A DNA stretch of 64,000 bases from JAFNAG01 sp050011535 (GTDB lineage: Bacteria > Acidobacteriota > UBA6911), in the NCBI GenBank assembly GCA_050011535.1, contig JBEKIX010000008.1, forward strand, positions 16,443-80,442. Direction: 5' to 3'. The position numbers and the translations under genes are program-made. Shown here piece after piece: positions 17,115 through 26,607 of this stretch. The notes below the pieces were generated by a model. That model saw nothing but the letters and a program-made list of their open reading frames with translations, had not been told where the DNA came from and searched no databases. The stretch's first letter is position 1. Each line of letters opens with the position of its first letter.

Positions 17115-18596
17115 TCAAATCGCCCCGCCGGCAGCACCGTGGCCGGATTTTAGCGGCTTCCCGGATCGAGCCTCCACGATGTTTCTGGGCTCGGGAGAAT
17201 AGAGAGGAAGCTCGATCTGAAAGGCTGTTCCCCGTTCCGGCTCGCTCGCGACAGTAATCTGCCCGTTGTGCGCTTCCACCACCCATTTCACAAGAGCCAG
17301 ACCGAGACCTACGCCCCCGTTGTTGCGGCTGCGCGCCGGGTCGGCGCGATAGAGGCGGTCAAATATGTGCGGCAGGTCACGTCCTGAGATTCCGATCCCG
17401 TCGTCACGAATGCCGATCCGGATCTTCGCTGCGTCATTCGTGATGGAAACCTGAATCTTGCCTCCATCCCTTGAGTATTTGATCGCGTTGTCGAGGAGAT
17501 TGAGAATTGCCCTGCGCATCCAGAGATCATCCGCTTCCACGACGGCATCCGGCAGATCCGGGACCTCTATCTGGATATTGCGTTCCATCGCCAGCAGCTG
17601 CATCTGTTCTGTCAGATCGCCGATTAGCGGCTTTAGATTGATCGGCTTTTTCGCAAGGACCTGGCTGCCCGCTTCTGCTTCCGAGAGCGTCAGAATATCG
17701 TTCACGATCCGGGTGAGACGATCGAGTTCCTCGAGGTTCGAAATCAGGACCGAGCGGATTTCCTCGGATAGCGACTCGGAACGAAGAGCTATCTCATTCT
17801 CACCCTGAAGAATTGCCAACGGAGTGCGCAACTCATGCGCCACGTCGGCATTGAACCTGCGCATCTGATCGAAGGATTGGCTCAGGCGCGCGACCATGGA
17901 GTTAAAGGATTGCACGAATCTTTGGACTTCCGCTTCTTTGCGCGCGCCCACGATCTGCGTGTTCAGTTTCTCCGACGTGATTTGTTCCGCGGTGTGGGCC
18001 AGGTCATCGAATGGCTTGAGAGCATGCGCGGCGAGGAACCAGCCGACGCCGATCGCGATGATCAGAATCAGCGGCACCGAATACATGTAGATCGACATGT
18101 ACTCGTGCATCAGGTCGGTCACTTCATTCAGGTCGCGCCCGAGATGCAAAACTATTATCTGCCCGTGCCCCGACGGCATAACCCGGTTGATGAAACGGAA
18201 CTTCCGGCCGTCGGAGGCTTCGGCGTCGCTGAATCCGCTATGCACGTGCAGCACATCATCCAGGTCTTTTCCCTTTAACATGCGCCGGATGTAGTAGCCG
18301 TAAAACTCCTCGCGCATGACCTTGCCGTCCAGATCCGTGAGGACAAAGAACGGACGGAGGGTGTCCAGAGCCATGGCGTCCGCGGGAGGCACGTTGGGTT
18401 GCCAGTCGAACCCTTCCGGCGTGGCCCGGAAGTTATTCACAAAGGAAGTCGCCTGGCGTTCCAGCCTGCTTTCGAAATTGCGCTCTGCGCGATAACCGAA
18501 CGTCTGGTAGCGAATGTATCCGAAAAGCACGAAAAATATCGAAATGAAGAGCCCGTTCGTCAAGCTGAGCTTGAAACGCAGCGTTCTTACATTCAC
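17115..18596 (-). CDS. two-component sensor histidine kinase (CusS-like)
   Basis: This 493-residue membrane kinase has TM1 near residues 9-27, a periplasmic sensor of about 130 residues, TM2 near residues 171-192 (YSVPLILIIAIGVGWFLAAH), HAMP, a HisKA box with DVAHELRTPLAIL (phosphoacceptor His), and a HATPase_c domain with the N box DNAIKYS, G1 DDGIGIS and G2 GVGLGLALVKW. The layout fits heavy-metal or envelope sensors of the CusS type, but the signal is unknown. Its start overlaps the response regulator stop by four bases. Confidence 0.93.
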   Translation of the reverse strand: MNVRTLRFKLSLTNGLFISIFFVLFGYIRYQTFGYRAERNFESRLERQATSFVNNFRATPEGFDWQPNVPPADAMALDTLRPFFVLTDLDGKVMREEFYGYYIRRMLKGKDLDDVLHVHSGFSDAEASDGRKFRFINRVMPSGHGQIIVLHLGRDLNEVTDLMHEYMSIYMYSVPLILIIAIGVGWFLAAHALKPFDDLAHTAEQITSEKLNTQIVGARKEAEVQRFVQSFNSMVARLSQSFDQMRRFNADVAHELRTPLAILQGENEIALRSESLSEEIRSVLISNLEELDRLTRIVNDILTLSEAEAGSQVLAKKPINLKPLIGDLTEQMQLLAMERNIQIEVPDLPDAVVEADDLWMRRAILNLLDNAIKYSRDGGKIQVSITNDAAKIRIGIRDDGIGISGRDLPHIFDRLYRADPARSRNNGGVGLGLALVKWVVEAHNGQITVASEPERGTAFQIELPLYSPEPRNIVEARSGKPLKSGHGAAGGAI

Positions 18597-19270
18597 GGCA
18601 ACGAACTCCGCAGTGTGTAGCCTACGCCGCGCACGGTCTGGATAAGCTGCTGATCGAACCCTCGGTCCACTTTATTGCGCAGGTAGTTGATGTATACGTC
18701 AACCACGTTTGTGAAGTTGTCGAAGCTCGAGTCCCAGACATTTTCCACGATCATGTTTCTGGTCACGATTTCATCTTTGTTGCGCAGCAGGTACTCGAGC
18801 AGAGCAAACTCCTTATTGGAGAGCTCGATCGTCTTGCCGGCACGCGTCACCTTGCGTTTCAACGGATCAAGCACCAGATCCGCGGCCTTCAACTCAGCAG
18901 TCCCAAGAGTAATGCCGCGCCGGAGCTGCACCTGAATGCGCGCCAGGAGCTCGGCAAAGGAGAACGGTTTGACCAGGTAATCGTCGCAGCCCAGATTCAA
19001 ACCCTGAACGCGGTCCTCGACGGCTGTTTTCGCAGTCACTGCCAGTATCGGCAGAGTGGGCTTGCGCTTGCGCAAAAGAGGGATCAACTCCCACCCCGTG
19101 ATCTTCGGAAGCATGAGATCCAGGAGCACAAGATCGTAATCGACCGCACGGAACTTGTCGAAACCTTCTTCACCGTCCACGGCCACGTCGACCTCAAAAC
19201 CGGATTGCTCCAAGCCCTTCTTAACAAAGTGCGCAACCTTGCTTTCATCTTCGATGACAAGAATCTTCAT
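18593..19270 (-). CDS. OmpR/PhoB-family response regulator (CusR-like)
   Basis: The 225-residue protein has a receiver domain with acidic pocket DE (residues 8-9), phosphoacceptor Asp in VLLDLMLP near residue 51, the TAKT switch and K in YLVKPFS. The winged-helix DNA-binding domain contains LSNKEFALLEYLLRN and VVDVYINYLRNKVDR. It is intact, unlike the second regulator in this window. It is coupled to the downstream kinase and separated from tamB by about 80 bp that may hold its promoter. Confidence 0.94.
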   Translation of the reverse strand: MKILVIEDESKVAHFVKKGLEQSGFEVDVAVDGEEGFDKFRAVDYDLVLLDLMLPKITGWELIPLLRKRKPTLPILAVTAKTAVEDRVQGLNLGCDDYLVKPFSFAELLARIQVQLRRGITLGTAELKAADLVLDPLKRKVTRAGKTIELSNKEFALLEYLLRNKDEIVTRNMIVENVWDSSFDNFTNVVDVYINYLRNKVDRGFDQQLIQTVRGVGYTLRSSLP

Positions 19271-19351
19271 ACTTTGAACCTCTTAGCTGGCGTTTGTTTC
19301 TATAAACATACCGAACATTCTATAGATCGGATTTGAAAAATGTAATAGTCA

Positions 19352-22300
19352 TCATCGGAACCACTTGCGAAACCGGAAGTCGACGCCGTAAGTCCCGAAC
19401 TCGTCGCGCGTCGCGATGATCGACAAGCTCCTGTTCACGTCGTACTCGAGAACGACGATCTGTTCCTTGCTGGTGGTGAGATTGCGTGAGAACGTGACCG
19501 CAAGATCCTTGGACAGACGTTCGCTGATCGTCACGCGCGCGGTCGGATCATTCTCCGCGCCTGCCAGGAATGGATCCACACGGAAGCTCTCGAGTCCAAA
19601 GATGCGCTCCACCCTTTTGCCGACCACGCCGGTGATGCCTTCCGAGAGTATGCTGGCCGCGCTCAGGCCTGTCATCTGCTGCTCGTAGCGGGAACCCTGT
19701 GTCCCCGCGGCAACCGTCTGGTCGTTCTTGCCTGTCGTGAGCATGGACAGGATGTCGACCGTCGAAAGCGGCGGGTCCGACGTAACGTTCAACCGCAGAT
19801 GATCCATGTCGCCCGTAATGTCAAGGCGTATCAGATAACTTCTAACGTCCGCCTCGGCCCGGATGTCAAAAACGGGATTGATTCTGTTCCGATCGACAAA
19901 GTCGGCGGAACCGCGCAGGATATCAAAGCGGTTGCCCCGGAAGAAGAGGGATCCTTCGGTCGCCTCCACGCGGCCTGTCAGCGATGGAAACGCGTAGGTG
20001 CCCTGCAGCGTGAGGCTCAATCCGGCCTGCACCCTCGCCAGTTCGTTATCGATATATAAGCCGTCTGGCGAATGTATGGAAACATTCAAGCGCACACCGG
20101 CGAGCAGAGGCTGCGTGGTCTGCGGCCCGGAAGGACTCGAAGGGCGGCCCAGCAATTGTTCCAGCACGCTGAAATCGCGCAGGTATTCGGAGCGCAGCAC
20201 CGTGATGTCTCCGGTGAGCACCTGCGTGTCCGGCCCGCCTCTCAAATTAAGTTCGGCATCGATGGTGGAGACAAAGTCGGTCGGGATGCGCAGCCGGACC
20301 TTGTGCAGGGAAGCCTGCAGATTCATCCCGCGCAGCTCCGAAATCTGATGTTCAACAGCACCCGTGATCTGAATCATGCCTGAACCGATCGCGCCTTCGA
20401 GGTTCTCGAACCGGATCGAATTGCGCGAGAAAATGATGCTGCCCTTCAGCGCAGACAATGGATAGGGCACATCCTGATGCTCGATCCGTGCGCCATCGAG
20501 AACTGCCCGGCCAAGCACTTCGGGAGCATGCTGCGACCCGCTGATATTGACATCCAAAGCAGCGGAGCCCGAAACTCCCACCTTGTCCGCGAGGTGATCC
20601 AGAAACTGGAGATTAAGCTTGCCGCTCAGATGCAGATTCATCGGGGCATCGGCATCAAAGGGAAACACGCCTTTCTTATCGAGAGAGAGACTGGTCCCCT
20701 CGCCGATGAGGCGAGCCTCCTCAACAACCAGCTTCTGAGAATCGCCGGTAAATCGAATCCTGCCTTCATTGCGCAGCTCATACCCATGGATCTTGAAACG
20801 AGCGCCATCCATGTCTCCGCGATATTGCAGCTTGGACATTTCCCCAAACGACCCGTCAACCGTCAAATTGCCATGAAGCGCCGTACTGAAATCATTGAGC
20901 AGCGCCGGGGCGTTGTTAGCGATGATCTTCCTTACGTTCCAGTCACGGAACTCGACCGTCAATTGTCCCGGATAATCCGCCTCGGTCTTCAGATGAATCT
21001 CTCCACGGAAACCACCAAGATCCGATTGGACATCGAATTGCGCTGTCAGCGTTCGTTCGCGCAGGTCGATCGTGGCTTTCCCTTGCCCGAGGTCCCAACC
21101 GGCATAGCGCAAGCCGTGGACGTCGACATCTCCATGATACTCGGGATTGTCCATGGTGCCCCGGATTTCGCCCGCGGCCGTAATGCGCCCGTCGATCCCC
21201 AGGCTGCTCGCTTTGACCTCAGGAATATCCATCAAAGGCAACTCATTGAGGCGGACAGAGAGATTCAGCGCCTGGGTATCCAGGTTGACCCTGCCCTGAG
21301 CGTCGATCGATGCCGATGCGCGTGTGATCTGGCCGTTGACGATGCGAAGTTCATTGCCATCTACCTCCACCGACGCCCGCAAAAGATCAAAGGGCTGGAG
21401 CTGAAAACTGCCTTGGTCGATTTGGAATCGGGCATTCCCGTGAAAAGAGCCTCCCGCATAGGAAACCTTGCCCTGGCCACTCAAAGACCCTGTCACGGGT
21501 GTCCTGAGATTGACTCCCAGGTCGCCAAGCGACTCCAGACTGATCCGGCGGATGTTTCCTTCGAACGAAATGGCGGGTCCGACGTCCCCGTGCGGCAGGT
21601 CCAGATCTAAGTCGCCCTCGGCCGACTGGGTTCCTCTATTCGCCTTGAGCGTGTGAAGTTTCACCAGCGACCCGCTCCACGATGCGGCTGCGGTCATGTT
21701 GTCGAGGCTGTAGCCGCGCAACCGTCCGTCCGCAACCGTGATCTGCCCTTCATACGCCATCGCGTCCGGCTGGTGCCACACAACCTCTCCGGAAAGCTGG
21801 AAGCGGCCGGCGAGCTGCTGCCAGGCGTCCGTGCTTCGCATCCAATCTTCGACCGTCGTCGAGAAACCGCGCACGAGACGGAAGACCTCGGCGGGTCGAT
21901 GCGTATCGACGCGGACGCGAAAATGGTCCGCGTCCTCGCCTAGGATCTCGATATGCGAATCGGGAGACACGAGGTCGGACTTTTTTACATACCAGGTATT
22001 CGCGCGGTAGGTAAACTCCGTGTTTCCCTGCAGCGCCGTCCTCAATTCAGATCCAGCACCGGTGTCCGCGATCGCGTGCAGGTTGACCGCGCCTGCCACG
22101 GACAGGGGCTCGCCGTTGCGCCAGTCGAGCGCCAGCTCTCCATCCGCGGTATTCTCGAGCGCCAATGAGCCGAGGTCGAGAATCCCCGAGGTGTCGCGCA
22201 ACGCAACGTTCTTGGCAGAGATGTTGAGGCGGTGCGGAGGCACATTTTCGCCCCGAAGCTGTATGTCCCCATCGATCCGGAAGCTGCCGCCTCCCATGCG

Positions 22301-23257
22301 CCCGTTCACCTTACGCAGGGAGAGCACATCGGCTTTGATTTCGAACAGCCCCGTGACCGCGCGGGCCGCGGTTTGACGATAACCGAGCGCGTCAACCCTG
22401 AGCCGTCCCCACAATCGATAGCCGCTATCGTCCAGGCGAAGGTCCCCGTTGATTCCCGTATCGCCACGGGATTCCTTGAGACCGGGAGCAAGAAGAATCA
22501 GTAGACCGTGAGCTAAGGTTCCGTTTAGGGCCACCTGCAACGTCGGCGCATCCCAATCGTTGACCCTGCCGTTGCCGCTGAAGTGGCTCTTGTCTTCCCG
22601 AAACTCGAAAGAATCGATCTCCAATCCCGAAGCCAGGAGGCGGAACTGTGTGCGCAGATCATACACGAATCTGCGCCCCAACCAGTCCAGAGGGCTGTTC
22701 TTATACTCCAGCTGAACTTCGTAGCTCGCGGGATTGGGGCGGTACCGGATGTCACAGTTCAAGGCGTCCATCACCATGTTCAATGGGATGTGCCGATAGT
22801 TCAGGTCCACCCAGCCGTCCGTGATCGTGACCTTGCGCGCCGCGAAATCGAGCGCCTGGCGAACGATGGGTTGCAAGCTCCATGGGGAACCGCCTGGTTC
22901 CGGCGCTAATGCCAGATGGGGGCGTTGCAGGTTCAACTCATTCAGCTCGATCCTGGGCCGCCATAGCGCGGCCAGCCTCAGGGAACCGGAAATCTCATCG
23001 ACTGCGACGTCCAGGCGGCTCCCGGAGTTTTCCTGTGACCGGAGTGTCAGCTTTTTTACCGAGAATCTGCCGCGAAAGAGGTCCAGTGTGAACTGGCCCA
23101 TTGCCGTCCGAAGGCCAGTGGCTTGTTCGATGCGCGTGATCACCGCGGCGCCCAACCTCGCCTGAAAGCGCTCGGATCGCAGGTAGAAAACGACGCCGGC
23201 CACGGCCGCCGCCACAACCAGCACGAGGATCAGCAGCACTTTATTGCGCGCTTTCAT
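19352..23257 (-). CDS. tamB: TamB-like translocation and assembly module protein
   Basis: The 1301-residue protein has one N-terminal membrane anchor (residues 7-26, VLLILVLVVAAAVAGVVFYL), then a very long beta-rich taco-like body of repeated strands. The C-terminal DUF490/TamB domain includes GLYIDNELARVQAGLSLTLQGT, LRLNVTSDPPLSTVDILSMLTTG and the closing YEQQMTGLSAASILSEGI. TamB-type proteins span the periplasm and are linked to outer-membrane assembly and lipid transfer. It overlaps the SurA-like gene by four bases and follows an Omp85 gene, as expected for a TamA/TamB pair. Confidence 0.92.
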   Translation of the reverse strand: MKARNKVLLILVLVVAAAVAGVVFYLRSERFQARLGAAVITRIEQATGLRTAMGQFTLDLFRGRFSVKKLTLRSQENSGSRLDVAVDEISGSLRLAALWRPRIELNELNLQRPHLALAPEPGGSPWSLQPIVRQALDFAARKVTITDGWVDLNYRHIPLNMVMDALNCDIRYRPNPASYEVQLEYKNSPLDWLGRRFVYDLRTQFRLLASGLEIDSFEFREDKSHFSGNGRVNDWDAPTLQVALNGTLAHGLLILLAPGLKESRGDTGINGDLRLDDSGYRLWGRLRVDALGYRQTAARAVTGLFEIKADVLSLRKVNGRMGGGSFRIDGDIQLRGENVPPHRLNISAKNVALRDTSGILDLGSLALENTADGELALDWRNGEPLSVAGAVNLHAIADTGAGSELRTALQGNTEFTYRANTWYVKKSDLVSPDSHIEILGEDADHFRVRVDTHRPAEVFRLVRGFSTTVEDWMRSTDAWQQLAGRFQLSGEVVWHQPDAMAYEGQITVADGRLRGYSLDNMTAAASWSGSLVKLHTLKANRGTQSAEGDLDLDLPHGDVGPAISFEGNIRRISLESLGDLGVNLRTPVTGSLSGQGKVSYAGGSFHGNARFQIDQGSFQLQPFDLLRASVEVDGNELRIVNGQITRASASIDAQGRVNLDTQALNLSVRLNELPLMDIPEVKASSLGIDGRITAAGEIRGTMDNPEYHGDVDVHGLRYAGWDLGQGKATIDLRERTLTAQFDVQSDLGGFRGEIHLKTEADYPGQLTVEFRDWNVRKIIANNAPALLNDFSTALHGNLTVDGSFGEMSKLQYRGDMDGARFKIHGYELRNEGRIRFTGDSQKLVVEEARLIGEGTSLSLDKKGVFPFDADAPMNLHLSGKLNLQFLDHLADKVGVSGSAALDVNISGSQHAPEVLGRAVLDGARIEHQDVPYPLSALKGSIIFSRNSIRFENLEGAIGSGMIQITGAVEHQISELRGMNLQASLHKVRLRIPTDFVSTIDAELNLRGGPDTQVLTGDITVLRSEYLRDFSVLEQLLGRPSSPSGPQTTQPLLAGVRLNVSIHSPDGLYIDNELARVQAGLSLTLQGTYAFPSLTGRVEATEGSLFFRGNRFDILRGSADFVDRNRINPVFDIRAEADVRSYLIRLDITGDMDHLRLNVTSDPPLSTVDILSMLTTGKNDQTVAAGTQGSRYEQQMTGLSAASILSEGITGVVGKRVERIFGLESFRVDPFLAGAENDPTARVTISERLSKDLAVTFSRNLTTSKEQIVVLEYDVNRSLSIIATRDEFGTYGVDFRFRKWFR

Positions 23258-23838
23258 GGCCTCTTTTTCTCCGCCGAATGCGCACCCGCATCAAATAGCT
23301 CGATGTGCGAGTGGCTTCTGATGTTCTGGATCCATTGATCCAGAGCGGCGTTCACTTTCGCATCCACTTCGTCTTCCTTGACGCCAGTCACGAACGGGCG
23401 AAAACGCAAATCCATGAAGCGCGTCACATGAACCCGCAGGCGCAGGTAGGAAACCAGCTCGTCTTCTTGAAGACCCAGGCGCCGCAACAGCGCAGGGAGC
23501 CCGCCGATTTCGGCATAGACAGTCATGAGAGCGCTCCGCTGTTTCTCCACCTCTGACTGGATGCTGCTCTGATCCGCTTGCCCGAAGGGAAAACTCTCCA
23601 TTTCCTGGCGGATGAGTTCGAGATCGATCAAGCGGCTCAGTTCCTGGGCCCTTGTCGGATTTGTCTCCGACCTGCCCAGCAGGATCAGAGAGTTCAAGGA
23701 GCGCGATATGCTGAGGTCACCTTCGGTAATCACCTTTCCGTTCACGGCAGCCAGCAGGCGGTCTATTTCCTGGGCGGCCAAAGGGCCGCCAAAGCCCCAT
23801 CGGCAGAGAATCATGATCGCCACGCAAAGTGCTCTCAA
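23254..23838 (-). CDS. SurA N-terminal-domain-like periplasmic protein without PPIase domain
   Basis: The 194-residue protein has a signal peptide (residues 1-22, ending PLAAQ). The next stretch, EIDRLLAAVNGKVITEGDLSIS, matches the start of SurA and related chaperones, and the rest is helical with LGLQEDELVSYLRLRVHVTRFMDLRF. No parvulin (rotamase) domain follows, so it would be a chaperone-only SurA-like factor. It lies between an Omp85 gene and tamB, which suggests a role in outer-membrane protein delivery. That role is inference from context and the N-terminal pattern. Confidence 0.7.
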   Translation of the reverse strand: MRALCVAIMILCRWGFGGPLAAQEIDRLLAAVNGKVITEGDLSISRSLNSLILLGRSETNPTRAQELSRLIDLELIRQEMESFPFGQADQSSIQSEVEKQRSALMTVYAEIGGLPALLRRLGLQEDELVSYLRLRVHVTRFMDLRFRPFVTGVKEDEVDAKVNAALDQWIQNIRSHSHIELFDAGAHSAEKKRP

Positions 23839-23847
23839 AAGCGCACC

Positions 23848-26607
23848 TCAGAAAGGAGGCCCGATGGTCACAAAGAAGTGCCCCCTCTTATAACCTAGAG
23901 ACTGCAGTTGCTGGGAAAGGTTCAAGTTAATGCCATAATCGAGCCGTATGGGCCCGAAGGGTGTCTTCAATCTCAGCCCGCCGCCCACGGTGTGGCTGAA
24001 ATCGGAGTAGTTCAGCGAGCTCACATCCGGATACACGTTGCCGCCGTCATAGAAAACCGCAAGTTGGAACCGGCTCACGAGCGGCACGCGCAATTCCAGG
24101 TTGCCGATCAACAAGGCATTGCCGCCGATGGGTTCGTTGTTCAGCCCGAGGGGTCCCGCGGCGTCCACAGCAAATCCCCGCAGGCTCGAACCGCCGCCTG
24201 CGAAAAACCTCTCGCTGATGGGAATGGTGGTATCACCTGCGAACCCATGAATCAATCCGAAACGGAAAGACGCGGCCATCAGCGTCAACGGAGTCAGTCG
24301 CCGGTAGTAGCTATTCTGGGTGAAAAGGGAGAAATAATATCCACTCGCGAATGTGCTCGTGGGCAGCTTCGTCGTCACACTCAGGTCCGTGGAAGTGAAA
24401 AATCCTTTTTCCGGATCCAGGAAGCTATCCCTCGTGTCATTGATGTAATAGGCCGAGACAGCCGAGAGATTGCGTGGGGTTTCCTCACGAAGGAGATCCG
24501 GCGTCACCTGCGACACCTTCACGTTCGTGAAACTGTAGCGCAGCAATCCCCATGTGTGCTTGCCATAGGGATGACTGTATTGGTATGACAGGTCGAAGCG
24601 CCGCAAATCGAAGCTGATCTCCTTGGTCTTGTTTGCCGAAAATGTGAAGAAAGAATCGACGGGGAAAAAGCGAATCTGAGGCTGTTGGAAGCTGAGAACC
24701 GCGGCCTGCTCGATGGCGCTTCCCCGCAGGCTGAGATCGACGCGTCGTCCCAGACCGAAGATGTTGGGGTCGCTCAATTCCAGAGTCCCGCGCAATTTCT
24801 CCCGCTGCTGGTAGCCGAATCCGTAGCGGACGCTGATCGGTCTGGCCTCCTGCACGCGTACGACCACATTCTGGTAGGGGGAGCTGCTCTCGGGATTCTG
24901 AGCCCCCACCCTCACGAGATCGAACGCGCCCGTGTTGTACAGCGCCTGCTGCGTCTGGAGCATTTGTCCCAAGCTGAGCGGCTCATTCTGTTTCAAGGCG
25001 ATGCGCTTCTCGATCACCGAGGAGCGCGTCCGAGCGCGCCCAAGCAGGATGATATTGTCGATGCGGGTTCTCACTCCTTCCTTAACCTGGAAAACCACCG
25101 CATAAGAATGGTCCTGGCCGGCTTCATCGGCTCGCCACGTAACGGTGGGCTGCAGAAAGCCCGCATCGTTGTATGCCGCCAGAATAACCTGACGGTCGTG
25201 CTCGGCGAGATTGGGAGAATAGGGACCGCCCTTCTTCAAGCTCATTCTGGCCAGGATCGGCTCAGCAGGCAAGCCTTCGTCTTTCTCAAGCTGCACCGAT
25301 CGGACCACGGCGCGGGCGCTTTCGGTGCACTCGAACGTCAGCCTCAGCTGCAATCCGTTCTTCAGCGGCTCGACCAGGGGCACGATCGTCGCATCCAGAA
25401 AGCCATCAGACTGGTAGAGTGCCTCCAGGGCTTGCTCGTCAGCGTCGAGCTTTGAGACGCTGTATGCCGTTTTTTGAAAAAAGCCCGAGGGCTGCAACTG
25501 GATCGCCTTGAGCAGATCCTGGTCCGTAATGGACCGGTTGCCGCGGAACCGGACCTCGCGAACGATAACCCTGCGACCGCGGTCGATGTTGTATCGGATC
25601 AGCCGCGCGCCGGCAGAGTCATGGCTTTCCTGCATCGCGATCTCCGCTTCAGGGTAGCCGAGATCCTCCATATAGTCCCTCAGGTTTGCCAATCCTTCCT
25701 GCAGCAATTCGGGCCGCAATCCCTCTCCCGACAGAGCCGGGATCAGGCGGCGCAGCTGATCCTTGGGAAGCTTGAATCCCGCAACCGCGATGCGCGCCTG
25801 CCCGAAGTTGGCGATCGAAAGCGCGAGAGCGACCGAATTGTCGCCGGGTTCGTAAGATTCCACGAGCTGCGGCTCGGCCTCGAGATAACCGCGGCTTACG
25901 AGATCATTCTTCAAGGCATCCAATCGCTTGCGAAAACGATCGCGAGCGAACTTCTGCGTGACCTTGATCTTCAGCTGACGCTGGATCGCGGCAGCTTCCT
26001 GAGGTGGCACCCCAGTGACGTCCAGGGAGCGGATCGTGGCCAGCTGTCCAGGGTGAACTGTGAACGTGGTATCGATCTGGCGACTCAGTGCGTTTCGGAC
26101 GATGTGCGCACTCACATCCGCCTGGTAGTATCCTCTCTCGCGCATGTACTTGAGCACTGCTTGCCTGGCATCCTCCAGCCTTTGCGCCGAAAAGCGTTCC
26201 CCGACCGGAAGCGCCATCGCCTCGGCCGGGGAGTGGCCTGCCAAATCCACGCTGCGCGGAAGGATAAACCGGTCGAAATAGGCACCGAGCGTCAGGCGGA
26301 AGCGCAACTGCAGCCCATCGCCCTCCGGTGAGGCCTCCGCCGCGATGTTCGAGAAATTTCCCGTGTCATAGAGAGCCTGGATTGCCGCCTTTAAGCCGGT
26401 GCGTGTCAGAGTGTCGCCGGGCTTCAATCCGATGCAGTGATCGTAGTGAGATCGCTCCAGAGGCCCGTCTGCCGCATATTCGATAGCGCGGATCACCTTG
26501 CCAAACCAATCAGCGTCCGGAGAGAGATCCTCGGAAGATGCCCGGCGGGCAGTCGCGAGAAGCACGGCAAAAATGGTGGCACAAATGAAGAGTCTGGAAG
26601 CGCTCAT
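23848..26607 (-). CDS. Omp85-family outer-membrane assembly protein (BamA/TamA)
   Basis: The 919-residue protein has a signal peptide (residues 1-24), several POTRA repeats up to about residue 560, and a C-terminal 16-strand-type barrel. The barrel carries the loop-6 motif SSLRGFAVD, the segment GGGLRLKTPFGPIRLDYG and a terminal Phe (GPPF). The ATG at 26607 overlaps the ychF stop (ATGA). The frame is open further upstream to 26709, but the signal peptide fixes the start. The number of POTRAs and the tamB neighbour leave it open whether this is the main BamA or a TamA-like paralogue. Confidence 0.9.
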   Translation of the reverse strand: MSASRLFICATIFAVLLATARRASSEDLSPDADWFGKVIRAIEYAADGPLERSHYDHCIGLKPGDTLTRTGLKAAIQALYDTGNFSNIAAEASPEGDGLQLRFRLTLGAYFDRFILPRSVDLAGHSPAEAMALPVGERFSAQRLEDARQAVLKYMRERGYYQADVSAHIVRNALSRQIDTTFTVHPGQLATIRSLDVTGVPPQEAAAIQRQLKIKVTQKFARDRFRKRLDALKNDLVSRGYLEAEPQLVESYEPGDNSVALALSIANFGQARIAVAGFKLPKDQLRRLIPALSGEGLRPELLQEGLANLRDYMEDLGYPEAEIAMQESHDSAGARLIRYNIDRGRRVIVREVRFRGNRSITDQDLLKAIQLQPSGFFQKTAYSVSKLDADEQALEALYQSDGFLDATIVPLVEPLKNGLQLRLTFECTESARAVVRSVQLEKDEGLPAEPILARMSLKKGGPYSPNLAEHDRQVILAAYNDAGFLQPTVTWRADEAGQDHSYAVVFQVKEGVRTRIDNIILLGRARTRSSVIEKRIALKQNEPLSLGQMLQTQQALYNTGAFDLVRVGAQNPESSSPYQNVVVRVQEARPISVRYGFGYQQREKLRGTLELSDPNIFGLGRRVDLSLRGSAIEQAAVLSFQQPQIRFFPVDSFFTFSANKTKEISFDLRRFDLSYQYSHPYGKHTWGLLRYSFTNVKVSQVTPDLLREETPRNLSAVSAYYINDTRDSFLDPEKGFFTSTDLSVTTKLPTSTFASGYYFSLFTQNSYYRRLTPLTLMAASFRFGLIHGFAGDTTIPISERFFAGGGSSLRGFAVDAAGPLGLNNEPIGGNALLIGNLELRVPLVSRFQLAVFYDGGNVYPDVSSLNYSDFSHTVGGGLRLKTPFGPIRLDYGINLNLSQQLQSLGYKRGHFFVTIGPPF